Notes under the pieces: model-generated
What the model was told of the DNA's origin: nothing
The model's input: only the letters and a program-made list of their open reading frames with translations
Database searches by the model: none
NCBI GenBank assembly: GCA_964480365.1
Contig: CAYZPM010000003.1
Location: 62,001 to 126,000, forward strand
Direction: 5' to 3'
Source: CAIQPV01 sp964480365
GTDB lineage: Bacteria > Pseudomonadota > Gammaproteobacteria > Burkholderiales > Gallionellaceae
Length of the DNA: 64,000 nt
Shown: positions 17,431 through 25,795 of the stretch, one piece after another
Layout of the letters: the number at the start of each line of letters is the position of its first letter
Numbering within the stretch: position 1 is the first letter of the stretch
Position numbers and translations under genes: made by a program

Positions 17431-17448
17431 GTTAAGGTTGTTGCTCAT

Positions 17449-18228
17449 TTACGGGATAGCCCACTGCGCCAAAAATTCTTTCCAGTGCGGCTCGTCGGAT
17501 TTGACCAAGGTAGCGCGGATCAGTTCACATTCCTGCTGGTAGCGAGCTTTAGTGAATAACCCGCGCATCAATTGGAAACGCGCAAACACGAGGTAAGTGT
17601 TCACTACGTCGGTCTCGCAGTAATTGCGTATTTCTGCGAGCTTACCTTGCTGATACGCTTCCCACACTTTGCTGCCGTCCATGCCCAGCTTGCCGGGGAA
17701 TCCAATGAGTTTCGCCAGTTCGTCCAGCGGCGCATTGGCGCGTCCGGTGTACATGGCGAGCAAGTCCATCAGATCGAGGTGGCGCGAGTGATATCGGCTG
17801 ATGTAGTTGTTCCATTTGAAGTCACGGTCATCCTCGCCCTGATCCCAGTAACGCGGACATTGCACGCCGTGGATCAGGCCACGATAGTGCAATACCGGTA
17901 GGTCGAAGCCGCCGCCGTTCCACGACACGATCTGAGGTGTGTATTTTTCGACGCCGTCGAAGAAACGCTGGATAAGGCTGCCTTCATCCTCGTCCAGTTC
18001 GCCCAGCGACCACACTTTGAAGTTGTCGCCCTCTCGCAACACACAGGAAATCGCCGCGACGCGGTGCAAATGATGTTGTAGGAAATCGCTGCCGGTCTTC
18101 TGGCGGCGCATCTGGAAGGCCATCTCTGCCACTTGCTTGTCGCTTACGGCGCTATCCAGCTCATACAAGGTGCGCAGCCCGGCTATGTCGGGGATGGTTT
18201 CAATGTCGAATACAAGGGTAGGATTCAT
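17449..18228 (-). CDS. PolB-like 3'-5' exonuclease
   Basis: A 259-residue protein of the predicted exonuclease family related to the proofreading domain of family-B DNA polymerases. The DEDD-type motifs are visible: VFDIETIPD at residues 5-13 (Exo I), a SWNGGGFDLPVL stretch (Exo II) and YCETDVVNTYLV (Exo III). There is no polymerase domain. The biological role of these stand-alone enzymes is not well established, but repair or nucleic-acid trimming is likely. Confidence 0.88.
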   Translation of the reverse strand: MNPTLVFDIETIPDIAGLRTLYELDSAVSDKQVAEMAFQMRRQKTGSDFLQHHLHRVAAISCVLREGDNFKVWSLGELDEDEGSLIQRFFDGVEKYTPQIVSWNGGGFDLPVLHYRGLIHGVQCPRYWDQGEDDRDFKWNNYISRYHSRHLDLMDLLAMYTGRANAPLDELAKLIGFPGKLGMDGSKVWEAYQQGKLAEIRNYCETDVVNTYLVFARFQLMRGLFTKARYQQECELIRATLVKSDEPHWKEFLAQWAIP

Positions 18229-18319
18229 GTTTTAAGAAGGCAGATCAAATATTGGGCGCGATTGTAGCCCATCACATAACAACCGGACAGGGCAACGTCC
18301 TGATAAACTTACGCGCACC

Positions 18320-18751
18320 ATGATAATTATCCGCACAATCTTACTGTTCTGCCTCGTCATCGTCCTGCCTGGGGCTTGGGCAGATGAAGTCATCCTCAAA
18401 ATAGGCCCGCAAACTGTCCGGGCCGAAATCGCCGACACGCCGCAAAGCCGTGAACGCGGACTGATGCAACGCGACCGCTTGTGCAGCAATTGCGGCATGT
18501 TGTTCGTGTTTGAAAAAGCCAGCAGGTACAGCTTCTGGATGAAGAATACGCCGCTGCCGTTGAGTATCGCCTTCATCTCCGCAGACGGCAGAATCATCAA
18601 CATTGAAGAGATGCTGCCCAACACCACCGACACCCACGATTCCCACGGCGAGGCGCTGTATGCGCTGGAAATGAACAGCGGCTGGTTCGCCCGGAACAGG
18701 ATTTCTCCCACCAACAAGGTGCAAGGTTTGAGTGCTCCCAAGGCGCAATGA
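18320..18751 (+). CDS. DUF192 exported protein
   Basis: A small secreted protein (143 aa) with a signal peptide (MIIIRTILLFCLVIVLPGAWA) and the DUF192 fold signature: AEIADTPQSRERGLMQR, then GMLFVFEKASRYSFWMKNT and ALYALEMNSGWF. Its function is unknown in general. It may share a promoter region with the divergent exonuclease gene, with 91 nt between them. Confidence 0.88.
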   Translation: MIIIRTILLFCLVIVLPGAWADEVILKIGPQTVRAEIADTPQSRERGLMQRDRLCSNCGMLFVFEKASRYSFWMKNTPLPLSIAFISADGRIINIEEMLPNTTDTHDSHGEALYALEMNSGWFARNRISPTNKVQGLSAPKAQ

Positions 18752-18812
18752 AGAACCCCGTCGCAAGCGGAAGGAATTCGACCCGAAGGAATTAAGATAG
18801 GAGTAGCGCGTT

Positions 18813-19454
18813 ATGAATGAAAAGATCCGTCACATCCTGGGCCAAATAACTGCTCTTGAGGATGAGTTGCGGGAGTCGCTACACGATCAAGAACATACCT
18901 TGTTTTATCAAATCAAAGGCAGGCGTGTCGAATTCGAACGCGCCGTCAGGGATAAGCATCTCCAACTTAAGATGGGAGTTTTCCGCTGGTTTCTTGCTGT
19001 TCGCCCGCAAAATTTTATTACCGCTCCCATCATCTACGGAATGATTGTTCCGCTGGTTATATTGGATATTGGCATCACGATTTACCAAGCGACTTGTTTT
19101 CCGATATATGGCATTGCCAAGGCACGGCGATCCGACTATATCGTGTTTGATCACCAACATCTGGCGTATCTCGATTTCTTCGACAAGGCTCACTGCTTGT
19201 ACTGTTCTTATGGCAATGGATTAATTGCCTTCGCCCTCGAAATTACGGCACGAACCGAACAGTATTTTTGCCCGATCAAACATGCGCATAAAATCCTTGG
19301 CTCCCATGCTCGCTACGCCCAGTTTATTGACTACGGCGAAGCGGATGATTTTCAGGTCAAGCGCGAAGCACTTCGGAAGATGCTCGCCGAGGAAAAGGAA
19401 AGCGCCTCAACTCCGTCGGACGACGGCAAGAAACCGCCACATGTTTGCAAATAA
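18813..19454 (+). CDS. Conserved protein with a cysteine/histidine-rich core, function unknown
   Basis: A 213-residue protein that I recognise only as a conserved unknown of Proteobacteria. An N-terminal coiled coil (residues 1-50) is followed by a hydrophobic stretch (about 70-95, TAPIIYGMIVPLVILDIGI). The core is dense with conserved-looking residues: FDHQHLAYLDFFDKAHCLYC, then SYGNGLIAFALEITART and EQYFCPIKHA. Three cysteines and several histidines in that core could bind a metal. The C-terminus is charged and probably disordered. Confidence 0.75.
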   Translation: MNEKIRHILGQITALEDELRESLHDQEHTLFYQIKGRRVEFERAVRDKHLQLKMGVFRWFLAVRPQNFITAPIIYGMIVPLVILDIGITIYQATCFPIYGIAKARRSDYIVFDHQHLAYLDFFDKAHCLYCSYGNGLIAFALEITARTEQYFCPIKHAHKILGSHARYAQFIDYGEADDFQVKREALRKMLAEEKESASTPSDDGKKPPHVCK

Positions 19455-19702
19455 ATGACATCCGACAAAAGCCAATCAGCCCCAAAACAACTGTTGGCAG
19501 GCTGGTAGGTTCGAATTCATTCACCCCTGCAAAAGTACCCCGATAACCCTTATTACATTCCTGTTAACCGCTTATAGAATTAATATTTACGAACCAGTGG
19601 ATTCACTTTAACCAGATGCCGTTTCCACATTCAAACGTAACGAAACCGTCATATCCTGCGAGTAGCATTGCCTGCTCGCATCACCCAAACCAAGGGAACC
19701 TG

Positions 19703-20428
19703 ATGATTAGCAGCGAACACACTTCGAAACAATTTGACTCCGAACTCTCTGCGGTGCGCGACCGCGTATTGCAAATGGGCGGTTTGGTAGAAAGCCAGAT
19801 ACAACGCGCAATCGAGGCGCTGATCAACCGCGATGAAACATTGATGGAGCGCGTTATTGCCGACGACCATCGTGTCAACGCGCTGGAAGTGGAAATCGAC
19901 GAGAGCTGTAATCGCATCATCGTTTGCCGCCAGCCGACCGCCGGCGACTTGCGCATGGTAATGACCGTAATCAAGACCATCACCGATCTCGAACGTATCG
20001 GCGACGAGGCAAAAAAGATTGCGTACATGGCGCAGCGGTTATCGAAGAAAGAACAACTCCACTTCATGCCGCGTTATACGGAGATCAGGCACACCGCAAA
20101 ACTGGTTCAAGACATGCTGCACAAGTCCTTGGACGCCTTCGCGCGCCTTGACCTTACGGCTGTCACGTACATAGTACGGCAGGACGAACAGGTGGACGAC
20201 GAATATCGCGCCATCTTGCGCCACCTCATCACTTTCATGATGGAAGACCCGCGCACGATCTCAACCGCATTTGAAATCCTGTTCGTTGCGAAAGCGATTG
20301 AACGCATCGGCGACCACGCCAAGAACATGTCCGAATACGTGGTGTACATGATCAAGGGGCGCGATGTGCGCCATGTCACGGTGGAAGAAATCGAACGCGA
20401 AGTGCAGGAAGTGCAAGACGAAGCCTGA
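19703..20428 (+). CDS. phoU: Phosphate signalling protein PhoU (copy 1)
   Basis: PhoU links the Pst phosphate transporter to the PhoR kinase and lowers Pho regulon activity when phosphate is plentiful. The frame opens at 19616, but AAGGGA sits before the ATG at 19703, which starts MISSEHTSKQFDSEL, the usual PhoU N-terminus (241 aa). The two PhoU repeats each carry the metal-cluster pattern (DLERIGDEAKKIA and AIERIGDHAKNMSEYV). No pst or phoBR genes are in the window, and I see no convincing Pho box upstream. Confidence 0.94.
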   Translation: MISSEHTSKQFDSELSAVRDRVLQMGGLVESQIQRAIEALINRDETLMERVIADDHRVNALEVEIDESCNRIIVCRQPTAGDLRMVMTVIKTITDLERIGDEAKKIAYMAQRLSKKEQLHFMPRYTEIRHTAKLVQDMLHKSLDAFARLDLTAVTYIVRQDEQVDDEYRAILRHLITFMMEDPRTISTAFEILFVAKAIERIGDHAKNMSEYVVYMIKGRDVRHVTVEEIEREVQEVQDEA

Positions 20429-20577
20429 ATATTTCACATGCACCTTCGCTGAAACTTGCCATCACTCCCGGAAATTCCACGGGGGATTTACAGTTGTAAC
20501 TAAATCGCAATCAAGTCGCAGTAGCATGAAACCGTCTTCTTTGGAATGACCTTTGGTCACCAATCGGCGGAGGAAAA

Positions 20578-22353
20578 ATGCCACGCGATCAATCAGAACC
20601 TGTTCAGAAACTATTCGATGTCATCGAACATCGGCGTCTGTGTGTTATTTTTCAACCCTTAATCGATTTGGCAAACAGTAACATTGTGGGCTACGAGGGA
20701 CAGATACGCGGCCCTTCCGATGATTTGCTGCACTCTCCTGTCAGGCTCTATCGCCTGGCAAAGCAATCTGGCAAGCTTCTTGACCTGGAAAATCTTTGTC
20801 ATCAATTAATTGTGGACAGCTTTGTTGAACAAAAGCTGCAAGGGATTTTATTTCTCAGGCTGAATGTTGATGTATTTTTGGAGCACAAGTTCAAGGAAAT
20901 TCAGGCTATCCAAACCGTCGAAAAAGCCGGGATAGATCCGCAGCGTGTCGTCATTACCTTATGTGTACATGAATCGTATGACGCCAGCAATCACAACTTC
21001 CTTCTCAAAATCATTTCGCGCTACACCGAACTCGGCTACAAGGTCGCGCTGGAAGATCATGGGGAAATATTTTCCATGCTTCAATCACAGCCGGAAATAT
21101 ATCCCTCCTGCGTAAAAATCAACCGGTATTTAATTCAGGATATCGACAAAGACCCCATTAAGGTTCAGTTAATTAAATCGTTGCTGGAGAAAGCCGGAAG
21201 CTCAGGTTTCATAACCCTCGCCGAAGGCATCGAAACTCGCGGCGAACTTCTCTTGGCAAGAGAACTTGGAATTTCACTCGGGCAAGGATGCTTCATCGCA
21301 AGACCCAGCAAAAATCCCAGTAGAGTTACCCCGAGAGAGGTCAGCAATATATTAATAGCCCATGATAGAAAATCCAGCCGTCCGCACAACAGCATAGATG
21401 GCATCCTGGAAAAAGCGCCGTCTTTTTCCTTGGAGAAAAATAACGAGCAAGTGTTTCAGGTGTTCGAAAAAAACCCGCAATTATCTGTGGTTGCGGTAAC
21501 CAACAATAAGGTGCCAATCGGATTAATAAACCGCAGTGTCTTTATTAACCGATATGCCCGGCCTTATCAGCGCGAATTGTATGGAAAAAAATCGTGTTCA
21601 ACTTTTATGGATCCGGAACCATTGATTGTGGACAGAAATATTTCCATTCAGGCATTAAGCTGCCTGTTGGCGGAAGATCAGCGCCATGTGTCATTGGGCT
21701 TTATTTTTACCGAAAACGGCCATTATCTCGGCGTTGGCACCAGCCAGAACCTGATTCATGAAATCACCGAAATGCAAATCCAGTCGGCCCGCTATGCAAA
21801 CCCGCTGACTGGATTGCCGGGCAACGCGCCCATTGACGATCAAATTGATAAGCTGCTGGCAAACGAAGAACCATTTTGCGTTTGCTACTTCGACTTGGAC
21901 AATTTCAAGCCGTTTAATGATGTATATGGTTTCAGCATGGGCGATGCGTTGATCCAGATGACGGCGAAGGTAATCAGCGAACAATGCGATCCGGAAATCG
22001 ATTTCGTGGGGCATATCGGTGGGGACGATTTTATTGCGTTGTTCCACAGTCCTGATTGGGAAGCACGTTGTCGAACCATGCTGGAAAAATTCGGGATGGA
22101 CGTGATGTCTTTTTTCAACCCGCTCGATGTTGATCGCGGCGGTTATGTTACCGAGAACCGACGCGGAGAAAAGGAATTCCACAACCTGACCACCCTCTCC
22201 GTTGGGGCAGTGCCGGTTAAACCAAAGGTATTTAAATCCCACCGCGACATTGCGGTAGTCGCTGCCGAGTCCAAGAAGATGGCCAAGAAAGTGCATGGCA
22301 ATAGCCTGTTTATCAACCAGAGAGACTATGCCAAAGAAACCATGTCAGATTGA
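20578..22353 (+). CDS. EAL-CBS-GGDEF protein with degenerate c-di-GMP motifs
   Basis: A 591-residue cytoplasmic protein with an N-terminal EAL domain (about 10-255), a CBS pair (about 275-405) and a C-terminal GGDEF domain (about 420-585). EAL is degenerate: EAL reads EGQ, DDFG reads EDHG and KID reads KIN, while AEGIET is kept. The GGDEF loop reads GGDDF (481-485), changing the fourth residue, and there is no RxxD inhibitory site before it. It is therefore more likely a c-di-GMP or nucleotide sensor, or a weak cyclase, than a standard enzyme. GGAGGAAAA precedes the ATG. It lies between two phoU genes, with no membrane segment. Confidence 0.88.
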   Translation: MPRDQSEPVQKLFDVIEHRRLCVIFQPLIDLANSNIVGYEGQIRGPSDDLLHSPVRLYRLAKQSGKLLDLENLCHQLIVDSFVEQKLQGILFLRLNVDVFLEHKFKEIQAIQTVEKAGIDPQRVVITLCVHESYDASNHNFLLKIISRYTELGYKVALEDHGEIFSMLQSQPEIYPSCVKINRYLIQDIDKDPIKVQLIKSLLEKAGSSGFITLAEGIETRGELLLARELGISLGQGCFIARPSKNPSRVTPREVSNILIAHDRKSSRPHNSIDGILEKAPSFSLEKNNEQVFQVFEKNPQLSVVAVTNNKVPIGLINRSVFINRYARPYQRELYGKKSCSTFMDPEPLIVDRNISIQALSCLLAEDQRHVSLGFIFTENGHYLGVGTSQNLIHEITEMQIQSARYANPLTGLPGNAPIDDQIDKLLANEEPFCVCYFDLDNFKPFNDVYGFSMGDALIQMTAKVISEQCDPEIDFVGHIGGDDFIALFHSPDWEARCRTMLEKFGMDVMSFFNPLDVDRGGYVTENRRGEKEFHNLTTLSVGAVPVKPKVFKSHRDIAVVAAESKKMAKKVHGNSLFINQRDYAKETMSD

Positions 22354-22770
22354 GAGCCATGAAAATGCATGGCATTGCCGTTATCGGTGCCGCCTGTGGA
22401 TTCTGGTCACTGCCATAATATAACTACGCAGCAAAAATTCGAATTTCGTCATTCCGCCCTTCGTTGCGTAACAAATTTATTGCTGCGCTCTTACGTTTAA
22501 CATTACTGAAATAATTTACAGGATAGCTGGATGATAAAATTAGAACGAACAGTGGTTGATTTTCGTTTCCCCTTTATGGCATCTTATTGGATGCCATCTT
22601 TTTGCTGTTGCCGTCGAATAAAATTGGCCAATTGCGCCATTGGGAAATGGCCTGATGATCGCATCATGACGACTTGCCGGGGATGATTTTCCGCGACCCG
22701 GATATTGCCATCATCGCCAAAGATACAAAGACATTAAAACCCGAACGGCATCTAACAGAAGGGGCATATT
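22354..22770. other. 417-nt intergenic region between the EAL-CBS-GGDEF gene and phoU copy 2
   Basis: It contains a Rho-independent terminator on the plus strand at 22576-22603 (listed separately) and the leader of phoU copy 2. A 51-codon frame at 22531-22686 runs through the terminator and has implausible composition, so I do not call it. Confidence 0.6.
22576..22603 (+). terminator. Rho-independent terminator
   Basis: A perfect 8-bp stem, ATGGCATC (22576-22583) with GATGCCAT (22590-22597), has a 6-nt loop and is followed by CTTTTT. It ends the transcript of the EAL-CBS-GGDEF gene and separates it from phoU copy 2. Confidence 0.85.
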
Positions 22771-23478
22771 GTGGTGACAAGTGGCGAACATACATCCAAG
22801 CGGTTTGATCTTGAGCTTGATGCGGTAATAGATGGCGTCGTACAAATGGGTGGGCTGGTCAGACAACAATTTCGGCTCGCCATGGAGAGTTTGAATAACG
22901 GTGATACAGCCTTGATGAGGCGGGCGCTGGATTTGGGTTACCAAGTCAACAGCCTGGAAATCGAGACAGACCGGAAGTGCAACCTGATTCTCGCACAGCG
23001 CCAACCCGAAGCTGTTGACCTGCGGACGATACTGACGGTATTAAAAATTACTACCGATCTTGAACGGATAGGCGACCAGGCAGAACTGATAGCACGGAGA
23101 GCAGAAATGCTCTTTCAACAAGGTGGACTCAACCTGCCCCGTTCCGTCGATATAAGCCACTGCGCCGACTTGGCCTTAAGCATGGCGGATAACGCAATAG
23201 AAGCATTTGCGCGGTCAGATACGAGCATCGCCACTCAGGTAATCCGGCAAGATAACAAGGTCAACGAGGAATGTAACGTCATCACGCGTAACCTGATATG
23301 CCATATGCTGGAAGACCCAAGATCCATTTCCACAGCACTGGACTTTCTTTTTGTGGCCAAGTCGATCGAACGCATAGGCGATCATGCCAAGAACATATCA
23401 GAATATGTGATATTCATGGTCAAGGGATATGACGTGCGCCACTCATCAATCGAAGAAATCGAGAGAAAAACCCTGTAG
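22771..23478 (+). CDS. PhoU paralogue (copy 2)
   Basis: A second PhoU of 235 aa starting with GTG, preceded by AGAAGGGG. It keeps both metal motifs (DLERIGDQAELIA and SIERIGDHAKNISEYV) and aligns with copy 1 along its length, though it is clearly diverged in the middle (RRALDLGYQVNSLEIETDR). The separate leader and the terminator before it suggest independent expression. Many bacteria have two PhoU proteins with different partners, but the division of labour here cannot be read from the sequence. Confidence 0.9.
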   Translation: MVTSGEHTSKRFDLELDAVIDGVVQMGGLVRQQFRLAMESLNNGDTALMRRALDLGYQVNSLEIETDRKCNLILAQRQPEAVDLRTILTVLKITTDLERIGDQAELIARRAEMLFQQGGLNLPRSVDISHCADLALSMADNAIEAFARSDTSIATQVIRQDNKVNEECNVITRNLICHMLEDPRSISTALDFLFVAKSIERIGDHAKNISEYVIFMVKGYDVRHSSIEEIERKTL

Positions 23479-23613
23479 GCGCCAGATTGCTATCGCCTCA
23501 TGCGAAGGACTTCCTTTGGGACTGCCGTCGTGACATGCCGTCCCTACACAGTAGCGCATTTTCGTTTTGGGCATTACACTTGAAGCCATTCGACTTTTTC
23601 ATTTCAGCACCCC

Positions 23614-24159
23614 ATGACCATAGACACTCAAAATAATTACCTGGTGATCACCGCTTCCGGAGAAGACAAAGTTGGTCTCGTCGATCAACTTTCAAGCAAG
23701 ATTACCGAGAGCGGATGCAATATCGAAGAAAGTCGTATGGCCGTATTGGGCGGACAATTCGCCCTGATCATGCTGCTTTCCGGGGCATGGAATGCACTGT
23801 CCAAGCTTGAGGGACAAATGGGGCTGCTGGGCGATCAGTTGGGGCTCACCATTATTCACAAACGAACCCAAAAACGGGATCGGACGCAACCGGTGATTCC
23901 GTATACAGTGGATGTGGTGTCCATGGATCATCCCGGCATCGTTCGCAATCTGTCCGCTTTCTTCTCCAAAAACGGCATCAATATCGAAGAACTCCAGACC
24001 GACACCTATCCAGCGCCACACACCGGCACACCCATGTTTTCCGTCACCATGACAGTGGGCATTCATGCCGAGGTCCACATTCCCACCTTGCGCGAAAATT
24101 TTCTCGATTACTGCGACGACCTGAATCTGGATGCGAGCTTCGAACCCGCACGGTTGTAA
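23614..24159 (+). CDS. GcvR-like ACT-domain protein
   Basis: A 181-residue protein made of two ACT domains (about 5-85 and 95-175), as in the glycine cleavage repressor GcvR. Markers are VITASGEDKVGLVDQL with SGCNIEESRMAVLG in the first domain, and VVSMDHPGIVRNLSAFF with GINIEELQTDTYP in the second. It has no DNA-binding domain, so it would act through a partner such as GcvA or as an amino-acid sensor. No gcv genes are nearby. Confidence 0.85.
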   Translation: MTIDTQNNYLVITASGEDKVGLVDQLSSKITESGCNIEESRMAVLGGQFALIMLLSGAWNALSKLEGQMGLLGDQLGLTIIHKRTQKRDRTQPVIPYTVDVVSMDHPGIVRNLSAFFSKNGINIEELQTDTYPAPHTGTPMFSVTMTVGIHAEVHIPTLRENFLDYCDDLNLDASFEPARL

Positions 24160-24423
24160 TGTCTGATTGACGTGGAACTCGCGTAGCGATAACCAGCAAT
24201 TGAACTATCGGGCAGTAAGCGGCCATAGAATTTGTATCAAAGCTATCGGCCTGACTGGTCGCAATGTGCCAGAAGCCGTAATTCACATATCTGAAATGGA
24301 GGTCTGCAATCTATAGTGAAGCGGTCGTTCGACTAGTAGAATACCGAATGCGAACTATCGGCCATTTCCGGTCAGTCGAGTGCATACTCCAATTATGAAT
24401 TTTCACACTTATAAAGGTACTGC

Positions 24424-25425
24424 ATGAAGCAAATCACATGGATTATTCTGGGTGGATTGATTTTCGTGATTTCAGCTTATTCATATGCCAATGACAGCCT
24501 CGCACGCGTAGGGGCTGGAGGCCTTACGCTATTAAAGACCGATAACATTCAAATGGTTCAAGAAATCCTTGAAATTTCCCCAACAAAAATCCGAGTTCAC
24601 TATCGTTTTTTGAATGAGTCCAAGCAAGATATTAAAACTATTGTTGCATTTCCTATGCCGCCGTATGGGTTTAATCCCGGTTTTAGCGCAGGCCGTGAAA
24701 ATGAAAAGCCATTGGAGGATTTTCATGTATGGGTAGATGGAAAGGAACTCGAAACAAAAACAGATCGAGTGGCAACTTCTTTTGACGGAATAGATATTAC
24801 TGACAATCTACGAAAAATCGGTTTGTCGGATGAACAAATATTTGAAACATTTGGCGATTGCGATGTTAATGACAAAACGATGGAAATAAAATGTGGCTTA
24901 TCTGAACATCAGGAGGCTGCAATTGCAAAGCTAATTAACGAAAGACGAGGTGAAAATAGATGGAAGGTTGCTGAAACAGCATATTGGGAACAAGCTTTCC
25001 CGGCAGGAAAGGAAATCGAAGTAGTTCATGAATACAAGCCGTTCGTAGGGATGCGATATAGTTACTATGATATCCCTAGCGAAAAAGGTGTGGATGTTTG
25101 TATGGATAGTAAAACGCTAAAGGCCATAGCAAACAAGCATGATAAATCTCATAATGAAATCGAGGGTAAAGATCCAATAAGTCTTGGTGAAGTTGAATAT
25201 ATTCTAGGTACTGGAAGGAATTGGAAAGGTCCAATCGGGAACTTCAAATTAATTATCAAAAAGGAATTGCCAGGTGACATAGTATCCCTGTGTTTTCCTG
25301 GCAAACCTTTAAAGGCAAGCCCTACAACAATAGAGTTTTCACAGGTAAACTATATCCCACAAGATAAATTAATTGTTTTCTTTTACAGTTTTGACAAAAA
25401 TATTCGAAATTCCAATGACCGTTAA
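24424..25425 (+). CDS. DUF4424 exported protein
   Basis: A secreted or periplasmic protein (333 aa) with a signal peptide (residues 1-22, ending SYAND). The mature N-terminus DSLARVGAGGLTLLKTDNIQ and the VAFPMPPY motif are the DUF4424 hallmark. The function is unknown. Codon use is visibly AT-richer than in the neighbouring GcvR-like gene and xfp. The flanks (24160-24423 and 25426-25795) hold no gene, so this could be an acquired single-gene insertion. Confidence 0.82.
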   Translation: MKQITWIILGGLIFVISAYSYANDSLARVGAGGLTLLKTDNIQMVQEILEISPTKIRVHYRFLNESKQDIKTIVAFPMPPYGFNPGFSAGRENEKPLEDFHVWVDGKELETKTDRVATSFDGIDITDNLRKIGLSDEQIFETFGDCDVNDKTMEIKCGLSEHQEAAIAKLINERRGENRWKVAETAYWEQAFPAGKEIEVVHEYKPFVGMRYSYYDIPSEKGVDVCMDSKTLKAIANKHDKSHNEIEGKDPISLGEVEYILGTGRNWKGPIGNFKLIIKKELPGDIVSLCFPGKPLKASPTTIEFSQVNYIPQDKLIVFFYSFDKNIRNSNDR

Positions 25426-25795
25426 CTGGAGCCTAATCTGGCCGCTTGGGGTGGAAAGAGACCTTCCTCATCACAAATTCCCATCAGATTTAATGTCTGC
25501 TACCTGACGTGAAGCAAAAGAATCTTGGGGTCAGGTCTAGATTTATAGCATTGTGCTTCTAGCCAAAAGCGTACATTCGAGAGAGACGGCTAGGCCAGCT
25601 CCTCAAGTAGTTTTTCTACAGCCTCGTTTGCCCCTACCGTTCCAAGACCAGTCAACCAAATTGGGCGAACTACCTGATTATGGGTATTTATGAGTTGAAA
25701 GTCCTGCTGTAATCTCAGTGTCAATCTCGCTTGGTAGGATAGGAAACTCCATACCAGCACCCTTCGAAAAGAATTTTGATTGAGAGGATAATGCC
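25426..25795. other. 370-nt intergenic region upstream of xfp
   Basis: GGGGTCAGGTCTAGATTTA (from about 25527) resembles flanks of REP-associated transposase elements in proteobacteria, but no transposase is present. On the minus strand a 72-codon frame (25590-25808) ends QVVRPIWLTGLGTVGANEA followed by VEKLLEELA. Its C-terminal part looks protein-like, but it has no ribosome binding site and overlaps the xfp start. It may be a gene remnant. Confidence 0.4.

Noticed and set aside
19501..19702. Possible Pho box upstream of phoU copy 1
   Set aside because: Only a single CTGT core near 19570 is seen, without the spaced second half-site, so there is no support for PhoB control.
22531..22686. 51-aa frame between the EAL-CBS-GGDEF gene and phoU copy 2
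   Set aside because: It runs through an excellent terminator and has implausible composition (runs of Cys and Arg).
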